Assembly: GCF_900104815.1 (NCBI RefSeq)
Contig: NZ_FNTD01000004.1
Span: forward strand, 2,744,501 to 2,808,500
Direction of reading: 5' to 3'
DNA: 64,000 bases
Origin: Streptomyces misionensis
GTDB taxonomy: Bacteria; Actinomycetota; Actinomycetes; Streptomycetales; Streptomycetaceae
The notes under the pieces were generated by a model. The model did not search any database. It had not been told where the DNA came from and saw nothing but the letters and a program-made list of their open reading frames with translations. Made by a program: the position numbers and the translations under genes. The number at the start of each line of letters is the position of its first letter. Within the stretch, counting starts at the first letter, position 1. Shown here one piece after another: positions 38,075 through 48,453 of this stretch.

Positions 38075-38095
38075 CGAGGCCGGAGAGGACCGGGA

Positions 38096-39478
<1,383 letters not shown>

Positions 39479-39603
39479 GGTGCTCTCTTCATTACGACGA
39501 CGGGCGTTGAAGCGAGATGCTTCCAGCGAATGATTCAGGTTACCGGCGCAGGCTCCCCCACGACCAAATCGGCCCCCGCCTGGGACCCCGCACAGGGGCT
39601 TGT

Positions 39604-39640
39604 TGACAACGGTTTCCATTTTTGTTGAAAATGACTGTCA
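39604..39640. promoter_or_regulatory. Two Zur boxes in the glyS-znuA gap
   Basis: TGACAACGGTTTCCA (39604-39618) and TGAAAATGACTGTCA (39626-39640) are both 7-1-7 imperfect dyads of the streptomycete Zur type, 22 bp apart. The second ends on the znuA start codon. Zur encoded at 42337 is the obvious ligand. Confidence 0.8.
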
Positions 39641-40599
39641 TGAACATACGTCGACGTCCGCTGTCCGCCGCCGCCCTCGCCGCCGTCGCCGTCCTCGGTG
39701 CCGGCACCCTCACCGCCTGCTCGGGGAGCGGCTCCGGGGCGACCGGCGACGGCAGGCTCGACGTCATCGCGTCCTTCTATCCGATGTCGTTCCTCGCCGA
39801 GCGGATCGGCGGCGACCACGTCCACGTCACCAGTCTCACCACGCCCGGCCAGGAGCCGCACGATCTGGAGATCAGCCCCAAGCAGATCGCCGCGATCGAC
39901 GACTCCGACGCCGTCCTCTACCTCAAGAACCTCCAGCCCTCCGTGGACGACGCGGTCGCCCAGTCCTCGGTGCCGACGAAGATCGACGCCGCCTCCCTGA
40001 CCACGCTGGAGGCGCACGGCAACGAGGTCGGCGGCCACGCGGCCGCGCACGACGACCGGCCGGGCGAGGAATCGGCGGGCAAGGACCCGCACATCTGGCT
40101 GGACCCGGTGCGCTACGCGCAGGTCGCCCAGGGCGTCGGCAAGGCCTTCGAGAAGGCCGACCCCCAGCACGCGGCGGACTACCAGAAGAACACCGCCGCC
40201 CTGGTCAAGCAGCTCGACGACCTCGACCGGCGGTTCCGCGACGGCCTCGCGCACACCCGGTCCAAGGTCTTCGTCACCACGCACGCCGCCTTCGGCTACC
40301 TCGCCGAGCGCTACGGCCTCACCGAGGAGGCGATCAACGGCCTCGACCCGGACTCCGAGCCCAGCGCCGCGCGCGTGCGGGACCTGGAGCACATGGCGAA
40401 GGCCGACCACGTCTCCACCGTCTTCTACGAGACGCTCGTCAGCGACAAGACCGCGAAGACCATCGCGCACGACGCGGGCCTGAAGACCGACGTCCTGGAC
40501 CCGATCGAGGGCATCACGGCCAAGTCCCGCGGCACGGACTACTTCTCCGTCCAGAACGCCAACCTCAAGGCGCTCCAGCAGGCGCTGGGCGCCAAGTGA
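39640..40599 (+). CDS. znuA: Zinc-binding lipoprotein of the ZnuABC importer
   Basis: I use ATG 39640 (319 aa), though ATG 39631 is equally possible. The Zur box overlaps the start, hinting at a very short or leaderless mRNA. The signal ends in LTAC (lipobox), so it is lipid-anchored. Metal ligands are the His of EPHDLEISPK, the His of DPHIWLDP and the His of VTTHAAFGYLAERYG. An acidic His loop (HGNEVGGHAAAHDDR) fits zinc capture. It is the first gene of the operon. Confidence 0.93.
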   Translation: MNIRRRPLSAAALAAVAVLGAGTLTACSGSGSGATGDGRLDVIASFYPMSFLAERIGGDHVHVTSLTTPGQEPHDLEISPKQIAAIDDSDAVLYLKNLQPSVDDAVAQSSVPTKIDAASLTTLEAHGNEVGGHAAAHDDRPGEESAGKDPHIWLDPVRYAQVAQGVGKAFEKADPQHAADYQKNTAALVKQLDDLDRRFRDGLAHTRSKVFVTTHAAFGYLAERYGLTEEAINGLDPDSEPSAARVRDLEHMAKADHVSTVFYETLVSDKTAKTIAHDAGLKTDVLDPIEGITAKSRGTDYFSVQNANLKALQQALGAK

Positions 40600-40610
40600 C
40601 GGGAGATCCC

Positions 40611-41384
40611 ATGGAGACCAGCGAGCCTGTCATATCCCTGCGCGGCGTCCGGGCCGACCTCGGCGGCCGTCCCGTCCTGCGCGGCATCGACCTCGCCGTC
40701 CGCCGCGGCGAGGTCGTCGCCCTGCTCGGCGCCAACGGCTCGGGCAAGTCCACGGCGGTCCGCACCGTCATCGGCCAGGTGCCCGTCACCGCCGGCACCG
40801 TCGAACTCTTCGGCACTCCCCGGCGCGCCTTCCGCGACTGGGCCCGCGTGGGCTACGTGCCGCAGCGCACCACGGCCGCGGGCGGCGTCCCGGCGACGGT
40901 CACCGAGATCGTCTCCTCCGGCCGCCTCGCCCGCACCGGCTTCGGCCTCTTCCGCGGCGGCGACCGGCAGGCGGTACGGGACGCCCTGGAGCGGGTCGGC
41001 ATGGCGGACCGCGCCAAGGACGCGGTGACCGCCCTCTCCGGCGGCCAGCACCAGCGCGTCCTGATCGCCCGCGCGCTCGTCGGCCGGCCCGAGCTGCTGA
41101 TCATGGACGAGCCGATGGCGGGCGTCGACCTGGCCAGCCAGGAGATCCTGGCGCGGACGCTGAAGGCCCAGGTGGAGGCGGGTACGACGGTCCTCCTCGT
41201 ACTGCACGAACTCGGCCCCCTGGAACCCCTGATCGACCGGGCGGTCGTGCTGCGGGACGGCTGCGTCCTGCACGACGGCCCGCCCCCGCGGGCCGTGGGC
41301 CAGCACGCCCTCCCCGGCCACGACCACGTGCACCCGCACGCCCCCGGGACCACCGATCCGATCCGCACGGGACTGCTGAGCTGA
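40611..41384 (+). CDS. znuC: Zinc importer ATPase
   Basis: The 257-residue protein has Walker A GANGSGKST, signature LSGGQHQRV, Walker B LLIMDEPMAGVD and the switch His in VLHELGP. The C-terminal tail is His-rich (HDHVHPHAPG). The ribosome binding site is GGGAG. It is coupled to znuB. Confidence 0.95.
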   Translation: METSEPVISLRGVRADLGGRPVLRGIDLAVRRGEVVALLGANGSGKSTAVRTVIGQVPVTAGTVELFGTPRRAFRDWARVGYVPQRTTAAGGVPATVTEIVSSGRLARTGFGLFRGGDRQAVRDALERVGMADRAKDAVTALSGGQHQRVLIARALVGRPELLIMDEPMAGVDLASQEILARTLKAQVEAGTTVLLVLHELGPLEPLIDRAVVLRDGCVLHDGPPPRAVGQHALPGHDHVHPHAPGTTDPIRTGLLS

Positions 41385-42277
41385 TGGACTTCCTGAACTA
41401 CGCCTTCATGCAGCGGGCCCTGCTCGCCGCCGTCCTGGTCGGCGTCACCGCGCCCGCCATCGGCATCTACCTCGTCCAGCGCCGCCAGGCCCTGATGGGC
41501 GACGGCATCGGCCACGTGGCGATGACCGGCGTCGGCCTCGGCTTCCTGCTGTCCGCCTCCCCGGTCTGGATGGCGACGGCGGTCTCCGTGCTGGGCGCCC
41601 TCCTGATGGAGCTGATCCGCTGGTACGGCAGGACCCGCGGCGACATCGCCCTCGCCATGCTCTTCTACGGCGGCATGGCGGGCGGCGTGATGTTCATCAA
41701 CATGGCCCCGACGGGCTCCAACGCGAACCTGACGACGTACCTCTTCGGCTCCCTGTCCACGGTCTCCCGGTCGGACGTGCTGGCGATCTGCCTGCTGGCC
41801 GCGTTCGTGGTCGTGGTCACCGTGGGCCTGCGCCGCCAGCTGTTCGCGGTGAGCCACGACGAGGAGTTCGCGCGGGTGACGGGCCTGCCGGTGCGCGCGC
41901 TGAACCTGCTGACGGCGGTCACGGCGGCGGTCACGGTCACGGTCGCGATGCGCGTCGTCGGCCTGCTGCTGGTCTCCGCGCTGATGGTGGTCCCGGTGGC
42001 GGCGGCCCAGCAGCTCACCCGCAGCTTCGCCGCGACGTTCGCGATCGCGGTGGCGATCGGCGTGACGGTGACGGTGAGCGGCACGATCACGTCGTTCTAC
42101 CAGGACGTGCCGCCCGGCGCGACGATCGTCCTGCTGACCATCGCCGCGTTCGTCGCCCTGGCCGTGCTCGCCACGCCCGTGGCCCGTCGGCGCGCCCGTG
42201 CGGGCGGCCCCCCGGGGGACCCGGCGGAGTGCGTGATTCCGGCCGCGCGAGGCGCCGGGGAGGAGATCAACGCCTGA
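41384..42277 (+). CDS. znuB: Zinc importer permease
   Basis: The 297-residue protein has about eight membrane segments of the ABC-3 family, for example LMGDGIGHVAMTGVGLGFLL, LLTAVTAAVTVTVAMRVVGLLLVSALMVVPVAAAQQL and TSFYQDVPPGATIVLL. The ATG shares one base with the znuC stop codon. It forms the channel of the zinc importer. Confidence 0.95.
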   Translation: MDFLNYAFMQRALLAAVLVGVTAPAIGIYLVQRRQALMGDGIGHVAMTGVGLGFLLSASPVWMATAVSVLGALLMELIRWYGRTRGDIALAMLFYGGMAGGVMFINMAPTGSNANLTTYLFGSLSTVSRSDVLAICLLAAFVVVVTVGLRRQLFAVSHDEEFARVTGLPVRALNLLTAVTAAVTVTVAMRVVGLLLVSALMVVPVAAAQQLTRSFAATFAIAVAIGVTVTVSGTITSFYQDVPPGATIVLLTIAAFVALAVLATPVARRRARAGGPPGDPAECVIPAARGAGEEINA

Positions 42278-42336
42278 CCCCGGGCGGTCCGGGCTGGCAC
42301 AATGGCCCGGTCAGGGTGTGACGTGAGGAGGCAACG

Positions 42337-42753
42337 GTGACGACCGCTGGACCGCCCGTGAAGGGCCGCGCGACCCGGCAGCGGGCAGCAGTGGCGGCGG
42401 CACTGGGCGAGGTGGACGAGTTCCGCAGCGCGCAGGAGCTCCACGACATGCTCAAGCACAAGGGCGACTCCGTCGGCCTCACGACGGTCTACCGCACCCT
42501 CCAGTCCCTCGCCGAGGCCGGCGAGGTCGACGTCCTGCGCACGTCCGACGGCGAGTCCGTCTACCGCCGCTGCTCCACCGGCGAGCACCACCACCACCTC
42601 GTCTGCCGGACCTGCGGCAAGGCGGTCGAGGTGGAGGGCCCGGCGGTGGAGAAGTGGGCCGAGGCGATCGCCTCCGAACACGGCTACGTGAACGTGGCCC
42701 ACACGGTCGAGATCTTCGGTACGTGCGCGGAGTGCGCGGACCGGAGCGACTAG
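42337..42753 (+). CDS. zur: Zur, Fur-family zinc repressor
   Basis: GTG 42337 follows GAGGAGG by 6 nt and gives 138 residues. The winged helix contains RATRQRAAVAAAL and GLTTVYRTLQSLAEAG. The metal sites are STGEHHHHLVCRTCG and the C-terminal CAEC. It represses the zinc importer and probably itself through the boxes at 39604-39640. Confidence 0.95.
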   Translation: MTTAGPPVKGRATRQRAAVAAALGEVDEFRSAQELHDMLKHKGDSVGLTTVYRTLQSLAEAGEVDVLRTSDGESVYRRCSTGEHHHHLVCRTCGKAVEVEGPAVEKWAEAIASEHGYVNVAHTVEIFGTCAECADRSD

Positions 42754-42759
42754 GGCCTC

Positions 42760-42801
42760 TCGTTTGGATCAGGCCGGATCAGCCCGGCCTGATCCAAACG
42801 A
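42760..42801. terminator. Bidirectional terminator between zur and uppS
   Basis: TCGTTTGGATCAGGCCGG (42760-42777) pairs with CCGGCCTGATCCAAACGA (42784-42801), an 18-bp perfect stem with a 6-nt loop between convergent genes. This is one of the strongest hairpins in the window. Confidence 0.95.
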
Positions 42802-42836
42802 AAGACCCTGACCCGGCCGCGCCCCCGGCGCCACCC

Positions 42837-43676
42837 CTACGACGCGGGGGTGTTGCCCTCCATCGCCAGCAGCTCCTCGTTCGGGATGGCCCCGCCGAAG
42901 CGCCGGTCGCGGGAGGCGAACTCGACGCAGGCCCGCCACAGGTCGCGCCGGTCGAAGTCCGGCCACAGCACGTCCTGGAAGACCATCTCGGCATAGGCGC
43001 TCTGCCACAGCAGGTAGTTGGACACCCGCTGCTCACCGCTGGGCCGCAGGAAGAGATCCACGTCCGGCATGTCCGGGTAGTACAGGTACTTCTGGATCGT
43101 CTTCTCGTTCACCTTGGACGGATCGAGCCGCCCGGCCTTCACGTCCTCGGCCAACGCCCGTGCCGCGTCGGCGAGTTCGGCCCGGCCGCCGTAGTTCATG
43201 CAGAAGTACAGGGTGATCCGGTCGTTGTCCTGGGTCTGCTCCTGCGCGACCTGGAGTTCCTTGGCGACCGACTTCCACAGCTTGGGCATCCGGCCGACCC
43301 ACCGCACCCGCACGCCCAGCCCGTCGAGCTGGTCCCGGCTCTTGCGGATGAAGTCGCGGTTGAAGTTCATCAGGAAGCGGACCTCTTCGGGCGAGCGCCG
43401 CCAGTTCTCGGTGGAGAAGGCGTACAGCGAGACGTTGCGCACGCCGATCTCGATCGCCCCCTGGAGCACGTCGAGCACCTGCTCGGCGCCGACCTTGTGC
43501 CCCTCGGTGCGCGGCAGCCCCCGCTTCTTGGCCCACCGCCCGTTGCCGTCCATGATGATCGCCACGTGCTCCGGGACCAGCTCGTCGGGCAGCTTCGGCG
43601 GACGGGCGCCCGAGGGGTGCGGCTCCGGTGCCGTGTACTCGCGCCGCTGGCGCCCCAGGATCCCGCGTACCACCAT
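42837..43676 (-). CDS. uppS: Isoprenyl transferase (undecaprenyl or long-chain cis-prenyl diphosphate synthase)
   Basis: The 279-residue protein has HVAIIMDGNGRWAKKRGLPR (the catalytic Asp and FPP-binding region), LYAFSTENWRRS, LYFCMNYGGRAEL and DLFLRPSGEQRVSNYLLWQ, all conserved in UppS. It makes the lipid carrier for cell-wall synthesis. recO lies 41 bp upstream, so they are probably one operon. Confidence 0.95.
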   Translation of the reverse strand: MVVRGILGRQRREYTAPEPHPSGARPPKLPDELVPEHVAIIMDGNGRWAKKRGLPRTEGHKVGAEQVLDVLQGAIEIGVRNVSLYAFSTENWRRSPEEVRFLMNFNRDFIRKSRDQLDGLGVRVRWVGRMPKLWKSVAKELQVAQEQTQDNDRITLYFCMNYGGRAELADAARALAEDVKAGRLDPSKVNEKTIQKYLYYPDMPDVDLFLRPSGEQRVSNYLLWQSAYAEMVFQDVLWPDFDRRDLWRACVEFASRDRRFGGAIPNEELLAMEGNTPAS

Positions 43677-43717
43677 GTGCTCCGACTCCCCTTACGACGT
43701 GTGACTCTCGACGGCTT

Positions 43718-44467
43718 TCAGGACTTTTCCACGTAGCGCAGCGACCGCAGCCCGCGCTCCAGGTGCCAGTGCAGGTACGCGGAGACGAGTCCGCTGCCCT
43801 CGCGGACGTACCGCGCCTCGGCGGCGTCGGCCGTCTCCCAGTCTCCCGTAAGCAGCGCACCCAGCAGGACCAGGGTCCCCGGCGAGGGTACGACGCTCCC
43901 GGGCACCCGGCAGTCGGCACACACGGAGCCACCGGAGGCGACCGAGAAGAACCTGTTCGGACCCGGCATGCCGCACTTGGCGCAGTCGCCGAAGCTCGGC
44001 GCGTACCCGTTGACCGCGAGGGAGCGCAGCAGGAAGGCGTCGAGCACGAGGTGCGGGGCGTGCTCGCCGCGGGCCAGCGTGCGCAGCGCGCCGACCAGCA
44101 GCAGGTACTGCTGCACGGCCGGCTCCCCCTCGTGGTCGGTGAACCGCTCGGCGGTCTCCAGCATGGCCGTACCGGCGGTGTAGCGCGCGTAGTCGGTGAC
44201 GATCCCGCCACCGTACGGGGCGATGGTCTCACTCTGCGTGCACAGCGGCAGCCCGCGCCCCACCAGCTCGCTGCCGCGCGCGAAGAACTGCACGTCCACG
44301 TGGGAGAAGGGCTCCAGCCGGGCCCCGAACTTCGACTTCGTGCGCCGCACGCCCCGCGCCACGGCGCGTACCCGCCCGTGACCGCGCGTGAGCAGGGTGA
44401 TGATCCGGTCCGCCTCGCCCAGCTTCTGGGTGCGCAGCACGATGCCGTCGTCGCGGAACAGACTCAT
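43718..44467 (-). CDS. recO: DNA repair protein RecO
   Basis: ATG 44467 gives 249 residues. The N-terminal OB-fold (IVLRTQKLGEADRIITLLT) and the four-Cys zinc site (CAKCGMP and CADCRVP) match RecO. It loads RecA with RecR during repair. It precedes uppS. Confidence 0.93.
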   Translation of the reverse strand: MSLFRDDGIVLRTQKLGEADRIITLLTRGHGRVRAVARGVRRTKSKFGARLEPFSHVDVQFFARGSELVGRGLPLCTQSETIAPYGGGIVTDYARYTAGTAMLETAERFTDHEGEPAVQQYLLLVGALRTLARGEHAPHLVLDAFLLRSLAVNGYAPSFGDCAKCGMPGPNRFFSVASGGSVCADCRVPGSVVPSPGTLVLLGALLTGDWETADAAEARYVREGSGLVSAYLHWHLERGLRSLRYVEKS

Positions 44468-44542
44468 GGCCCCATTCTCCCCCATGGGCGCGGGCGCCCG
44501 GCCGCCGGTGGCGGCGGCGCCGGGCGCCCGTACGGCGGCGGG

Positions 44543-44761
44543 TCAGGGCACCTCGCCCCGGCTGCGGGCGTTGACGTACGCCGTCTCCGCCCGGATGCGC
44601 TCGGCGGGACTGGCCGCCCGCACGGCCCCCACCTCGGCCTCCCACTCCCGCCCGCCGCCGTAGGGCCGCAGCCACACGCCGGCCCCCTCGTACGCCATCA
44701 CGATCCCCACCCGTCCGGACCCGGTGTCGACGGCATGGCTCCCGACCGGCGGCGGTTTCAC
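44543..44761 (-). CDS. Small hypothetical protein of the XRE/DUF397-associated pair
   Basis: GTG 44761 overlaps the stop of the preceding small gene (GTGA) and gives 72 residues. It has VDTGSGRVGIVMAYEGAGVWLRPYGGGREWE, a short beta-rich domain, then RIRAETAYVNARSRG. Similar small proteins occur beside XRE/DUF397 loci in Streptomyces. The function is unknown. Confidence 0.65.
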   Translation of the reverse strand: MKPPPVGSHAVDTGSGRVGIVMAYEGAGVWLRPYGGGREWEAEVGAVRAASPAERIRAETAYVNARSRGEVP

Positions 44762-44973
44762 CCCGCCACCCCCGCGACCACGACGGCGAGCCGCCGTGCG
44801 ACGTCCACGGAACACCGCCCCAATTCCACCAGCGGGCAGGGCGACTCCCGGGCGAGCATCACCGGGTCGAGACCGAGTGAGGGCAACACGATTCCGGCGC
44901 TCGCGAGCGCGCCCCGCAATTCCTGCACCGCGTCCTCCGCCTCCTGGACACACATCGCCGAATGCTTCGCCAT
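44758..44973 (-). CDS. Small hypothetical protein divergent from the XRE regulator
   Basis: ATG 44973 has GGGGAG 6 nt upstream and gives 71 residues, mostly helical (AEDAVQELRGALASAGI, ELGRCSVDVARRLAVVVAG). It is translationally coupled to the next small gene. The pair is divergent from the XRE/DUF397 genes. The function is unknown. Confidence 0.65.
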   Translation of the reverse strand: MAKHSAMCVQEAEDAVQELRGALASAGIVLPSLGLDPVMLARESPCPLVELGRCSVDVARRLAVVVAGVAG

Positions 44974-45088
44974 ACCGCTCCCCTTTTCTTTCGGTTTTCA
45001 CGCTTCGCACATCCATGGTGACGCTCCGGCTCTACACTCGGCGACCATCCAGGCCCTACAAGTACGAGTCAGTCAAAGGGGGTTGGCC

Positions 45089-45922
45089 ATGGCCAACGGT
45101 TCACGGCAGGCGGCATGGGAGTTCTTCGGCGCGGAACTGAAACGGCGGCGGGAGAACGCGGCGCTCACCCAGGCGGAGCTGGGGGTGCGGGTCTTTGTCT
45201 CTGGCGGCTACATCGGCCAGTTCGAACAGGCGATCAGGAAACCGCAGTTGGACGTGGCCCAGCGGATCGACGAGATCCTACAAACCGACGGCTTTTTCGA
45301 ACGGCTGTGGAAGAAGCTCATCAAGGAGCAGCCGTACGCGGCTTACTTCGCACACGTGGTTGAGCTGGAGCGGCTCGCGACGGAAATCTACGAGTACGCG
45401 CCGACGGTGATCCCGGGACTCCTCCAGACCTCCGACTACGCACGTGCCGTGTTCCTGGCAGGCAATCCGTTCGCCACCGACGAGTACATCGAGGATCTGG
45501 TCAACGTACGAATGGACCGGACACGGCTCCTGAAGGACGCTACACGCCCCAAGTATTGGGCGGTGCTCCACGAAACGGCCCTGCGCATCCCAGTCGGCGG
45601 CCAGGCGGTCATGGCACACCAGCTGGAGTACATCGCATCTCTGATGCGGGAGCGCAAGGTGGCGATGCAGGTGCTGCCCTTCGCGGCAGGGGCGCACCCC
45701 CGCATGGGCAAGATGATGAAGTTGATGAACTTCGAGGACGCACCGCCAACTATCTATACAGAAGGCGTGGCTTCGGGAAGTCTCCTGGACGATCCGACGC
45801 TGGTTAGGCGGACCTGGGCGTCTTACGATCACATCAGGGCCGCCGCGCTGTCGCCGGAGGCGTCCCTGGCCCTGATCCAGTCGGCGGCGGAGGACTACAG
45901 ACGATGCGTGAGTACGAGCTGA
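45089..45922 (+). CDS. XRE-family helix-turn-helix regulator with DUF5753 domain
   Basis: ATG 45089 follows AAAGGGGG and gives 277 residues. The XRE domain contains LKRRRENAALTQAELGVRVFVSGGYIGQFE. It is followed by the DUF5753 domain (PTVIPGLLQTSDYARAVF, VLHETALRIPVGG, VLPFAAGAHPRMG). Together with the overlapping DUF397 gene this is the common streptomycete pair, of which S. coelicolor carries many. Confidence 0.92.
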   Translation: MANGSRQAAWEFFGAELKRRRENAALTQAELGVRVFVSGGYIGQFEQAIRKPQLDVAQRIDEILQTDGFFERLWKKLIKEQPYAAYFAHVVELERLATEIYEYAPTVIPGLLQTSDYARAVFLAGNPFATDEYIEDLVNVRMDRTRLLKDATRPKYWAVLHETALRIPVGGQAVMAHQLEYIASLMRERKVAMQVLPFAAGAHPRMGKMMKLMNFEDAPPTIYTEGVASGSLLDDPTLVRRTWASYDHIRAAALSPEASLALIQSAAEDYRRCVSTS

Positions 45923-46107
45923 CCAACGCACGTTGGCGCAAGAGCACCTACAGCACCGGTGACGCCAGCGAAGACTGCCTCGAAGTCGCCGACGGAGTCC
46001 CCGGTGCCGTCCCCGTCCGCGACAGCAAGCTGCCCACCGGGCCGGTGCTGCTCATCGGTCCGGTCGCGTGGGCGGCCTTCGTCGGTTCCGTCACCGGCCA
46101 GAACTAG
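45904..46107 (+). CDS. DUF397 protein
   Basis: The 67-residue protein has the DUF397 core ARWRKSTYS, CLEVADG, VPVRDSKLPTGPVLLI and WAAFVGSV. It overlaps the XRE gene by 19 bp, implying coupled synthesis and probably a direct partnership. Confidence 0.92.
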   Translation: MREYELTNARWRKSTYSTGDASEDCLEVADGVPGAVPVRDSKLPTGPVLLIGPVAWAAFVGSVTGQN

Positions 46108-46174
46108 GCGCATTCGCGCCGCATTACCCCGGACGTAATCGACGCGCCCAACGACCTCTGGCAGGGTCGGGATC

Positions 46175-46858
46175 ATGACGACTTCCGATGCTCACGACCT
46201 CCTGAAGGCCGAGGCGGGCCGTCGCCTGGCGGCTCGTCACCAGGTCGACCTCGACCCGAGCGGACTGGCCCGGGACGCCGGACTCGACCCGGCGTCGATA
46301 ACGGAGCGGTTCCCCGACCGGGACAGCCTGCTGACCGATCTCGTCCTGGCCGCCTACAACGCCATGGGCGACAGCGCGGAGCGGGCCGCGGCCGACGCGG
46401 AGAAGGCGGGCGCCGACCTGCTGGGCCGCTGGGTCGCCACGTGCGAGGGCGTGCGCGAGTGGGCGCTCGCCCACCCGGAGGAGTACGTGCTGATCTGGGG
46501 CCGACCCGTGCCCGGCTACGACGCCCCGCCGGAGACGATGGTCGCGGGCGCCCGGACCGTACTCGTCCTGCTCGGCCTGGTGCGCGAGGCGCTCGCGGCC
46601 GGACGGCTCGCGGTGGACCACGTCCCCATGCCGGAGCTGTCCGAGGGCATGGCCCGCACGATCGAGCCGCTGGCCCAGGGCATGCTGAGCGGCCTGCCCG
46701 CTCCCGTCATCACCCGCATGCTGATCATCTGGACCCAGCTGCACGGCATGGTCGGCTTCGAGGTCAACGGCCACATCGCGGGCGTGGCCGCGGACCCGGC
46801 CGCCTTCTTCACGCACGCGGCGACGGCCATGGGCCAGTACATCGGCCTGCCCCACTGA
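46175..46858 (+). CDS. TetR-family regulator
   Basis: The 227-residue protein has a diverged helix-turn-helix (DPSGLARDAGLDPASITERFPDRDSLLTDL) and a WHG-type C-terminal domain (WVATCEGVREWALAHPEEYVLIWGRPVPGY). It has no obvious target beside it. The downstream genes are on the opposite strand. Confidence 0.85.
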   Translation: MTTSDAHDLLKAEAGRRLAARHQVDLDPSGLARDAGLDPASITERFPDRDSLLTDLVLAAYNAMGDSAERAAADAEKAGADLLGRWVATCEGVREWALAHPEEYVLIWGRPVPGYDAPPETMVAGARTVLVLLGLVREALAAGRLAVDHVPMPELSEGMARTIEPLAQGMLSGLPAPVITRMLIIWTQLHGMVGFEVNGHIAGVAADPAAFFTHAATAMGQYIGLPH

Positions 46859-46931
46859 CCCGCAGGGGCCGCCCGCTTCCCGGTTCGGGAGCGGGCGGCC
46901 CGTGCGGTCGCACCCGGCGGCGCCCCGCGGT

Positions 46932-47813
46932 TCAGCCCGTGGGCAGGGCGCCGAGCAGGTCGGCCGGCACCGGCTCGTCGGTCCGGTCGTCGATCAGGGT
47001 GACGCGGATCGCCGGGTTGTCGGTGGTGTCCCTGGTCTGCCGCGGGTCCACCGCGAACAGCACGGTGACCGGACGCGCGGCGCCCTCCGGGTCGTGAACC
47101 CCCGCGTACTGGAGGAAGCGCCAGCCGTCGGACTCCCAGTGGTCGATCAGCCCGGAGCGGACGACGGGGGCGGCGGCCACCCAGGCCAGCGAGCGCTCCA
47201 GCAGTTCGACGGAGGCGGCCACCGGCACCTCGTCGTCCCGGCCCGGGGCGAGCGGGTGCCCGAAGACCTTCAGCCGCGTCCGGCGCAGCGGGACCAGCCA
47301 CAGGTGGTCGAGGTCGCTGGAGACCGCGACCAGGACGGCGGTGACGGCGGCGAGGAAGAGCACCGACGCCACCGGGTCGCGAACCACCTGGCTCCACCAG
47401 GCCGTGCGGGCTCCGACCGCCGCGGCGCCGCCCGCCGCGACCAGCCCCGCGCGGACGAAGGCCCGCCAGGTGATCGGGCCGTTGCCGCGGGCGGTGCACC
47501 CGCAGGACGACCGCGGGGCGGTGACCCGGGCGTAGCCGAGGTAGCCGAGGAAGCCGACGCCCAGGACCAGGGCGGCGACGCCGGGCACCGGGGTGGCCGG
47601 CACTCCCAACAGCACGGCGGCGACGACGAGTTCGAGTACGCCGGTGGCCCGCAGGACGAGCGTGGCGCGGCGGCCGTCGTTCAGGACGCGGACCAGCACG
47701 GTGCCGGCCGCCTGCGCCGCGACCTGCCGGCCGAACGCCTTGGCCGCGCCGGTGCCGGCGAGCAGGGCGCCGAGCAGCAGCGGGGCGATGTTCATGGCGA
47801 GCGATGCGCTCAC
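46932..47813 (-). CDS. MauE/DoxX-type membrane protein with C-terminal soluble domain
   Basis: GTG 47813 with GGGGGA upstream gives 293 residues. The first part has four membrane helices of the MauE type (IAPLLLGALLAGTGAAKAF, LELVVAAVLLGV, GVAALVLGVGFLGYLG) and the hallmark SCGCTARGNGPITW after helix 4. Further helices and a soluble domain follow. MauE proteins support disulfide formation or maturation of Cys-rich periplasmic proteins. It is the third gene after a Cys-rich protein and a Tat-exported protein. Confidence 0.85.
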   Translation of the reverse strand: MSASLAMNIAPLLLGALLAGTGAAKAFGRQVAAQAAGTVLVRVLNDGRRATLVLRATGVLELVVAAVLLGVPATPVPGVAALVLGVGFLGYLGYARVTAPRSSCGCTARGNGPITWRAFVRAGLVAAGGAAAVGARTAWWSQVVRDPVASVLFLAAVTAVLVAVSSDLDHLWLVPLRRTRLKVFGHPLAPGRDDEVPVAASVELLERSLAWVAAAPVVRSGLIDHWESDGWRFLQYAGVHDPEGAARPVTVLFAVDPRQTRDTTDNPAIRVTLIDDRTDEPVPADLLGALPTG

Positions 47814-47830
47814 TTCCGTATCCCCCTGCC

Positions 47831-48439
47831 TCAGTGCCCGACGCTGATACGGGCGATGTCCACGCTGTCGTCGGCGGGCCGCCAGGCGCCGAGCACCTGC
47901 GCGTGGTGCCCGATCCGCAGCTGGGAGAGGTCGGAGGTGAGGGCGCCGCCGCGGAAGGAGGCGGTGGTCCTCTTCGCCACGATGTTGCCGACCACGGCGT
48001 TGCGGCCGTGGCTCAGATGCAGCCGGGAGCGTTCGATGCCGCGGACGGTGACGTAGAGGTTGACGATGTTCACCCAGACCGCGTCGGCGGCCACGCTGCC
48101 GTCGGGCATCTGCACACCGCGCGCGTACAGGCCGTCGCCGACCTCGACGGCCTCGGCGGTGACGGTCTCCAGCTTCCAGATGCTGGTGGCGTTGGTGAGC
48201 TGGATCAGCTGGTGCGTGCCGTCCGCCTCGACGACGTCGAGGACGCCGCGTCTGATCTGGCTGACCCGCCCGTCGACGAACACCGACGTGGAGACCGCCG
48301 GGTCGAGGGAGGGCATGGGGGCGGCGAAGGCGGCGTCCGCGTCCAGGCCGCCGAGCGCGGAGGCGCCCACGATGGTGGCACCGCCGAGCGCCGCGCTGGT
48401 CAGCAGACGGCGCCGGTCGAGTCCGTGGCGTTCGCTCAT
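47831..48439 (-). CDS. Tat-exported cell-wall protein of unknown function
   Basis: ATG 48439 has GGAGGG 8 nt upstream and gives 202 residues. LDRRRLLTSAALGGATIVGASALGG is a twin-arginine signal. The mature part is beta-rich (VFVDGRVSQIRRGVLDVVEADGT, GDGLYARGVQMPDGSVAADAVWVN, NAVVGNIVAKRTT) and has no Cys. It lies between the Cys-rich gene and the MauE gene, so all three probably act together. Confidence 0.8.
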   Translation of the reverse strand: MSERHGLDRRRLLTSAALGGATIVGASALGGLDADAAFAAPMPSLDPAVSTSVFVDGRVSQIRRGVLDVVEADGTHQLIQLTNATSIWKLETVTAEAVEVGDGLYARGVQMPDGSVAADAVWVNIVNLYVTVRGIERSRLHLSHGRNAVVGNIVAKRTTASFRGGALTSDLSQLRIGHHAQVLGAWRPADDSVDIARISVGH

Positions 48440-48453
48440 GACGGGGTCCCTCC

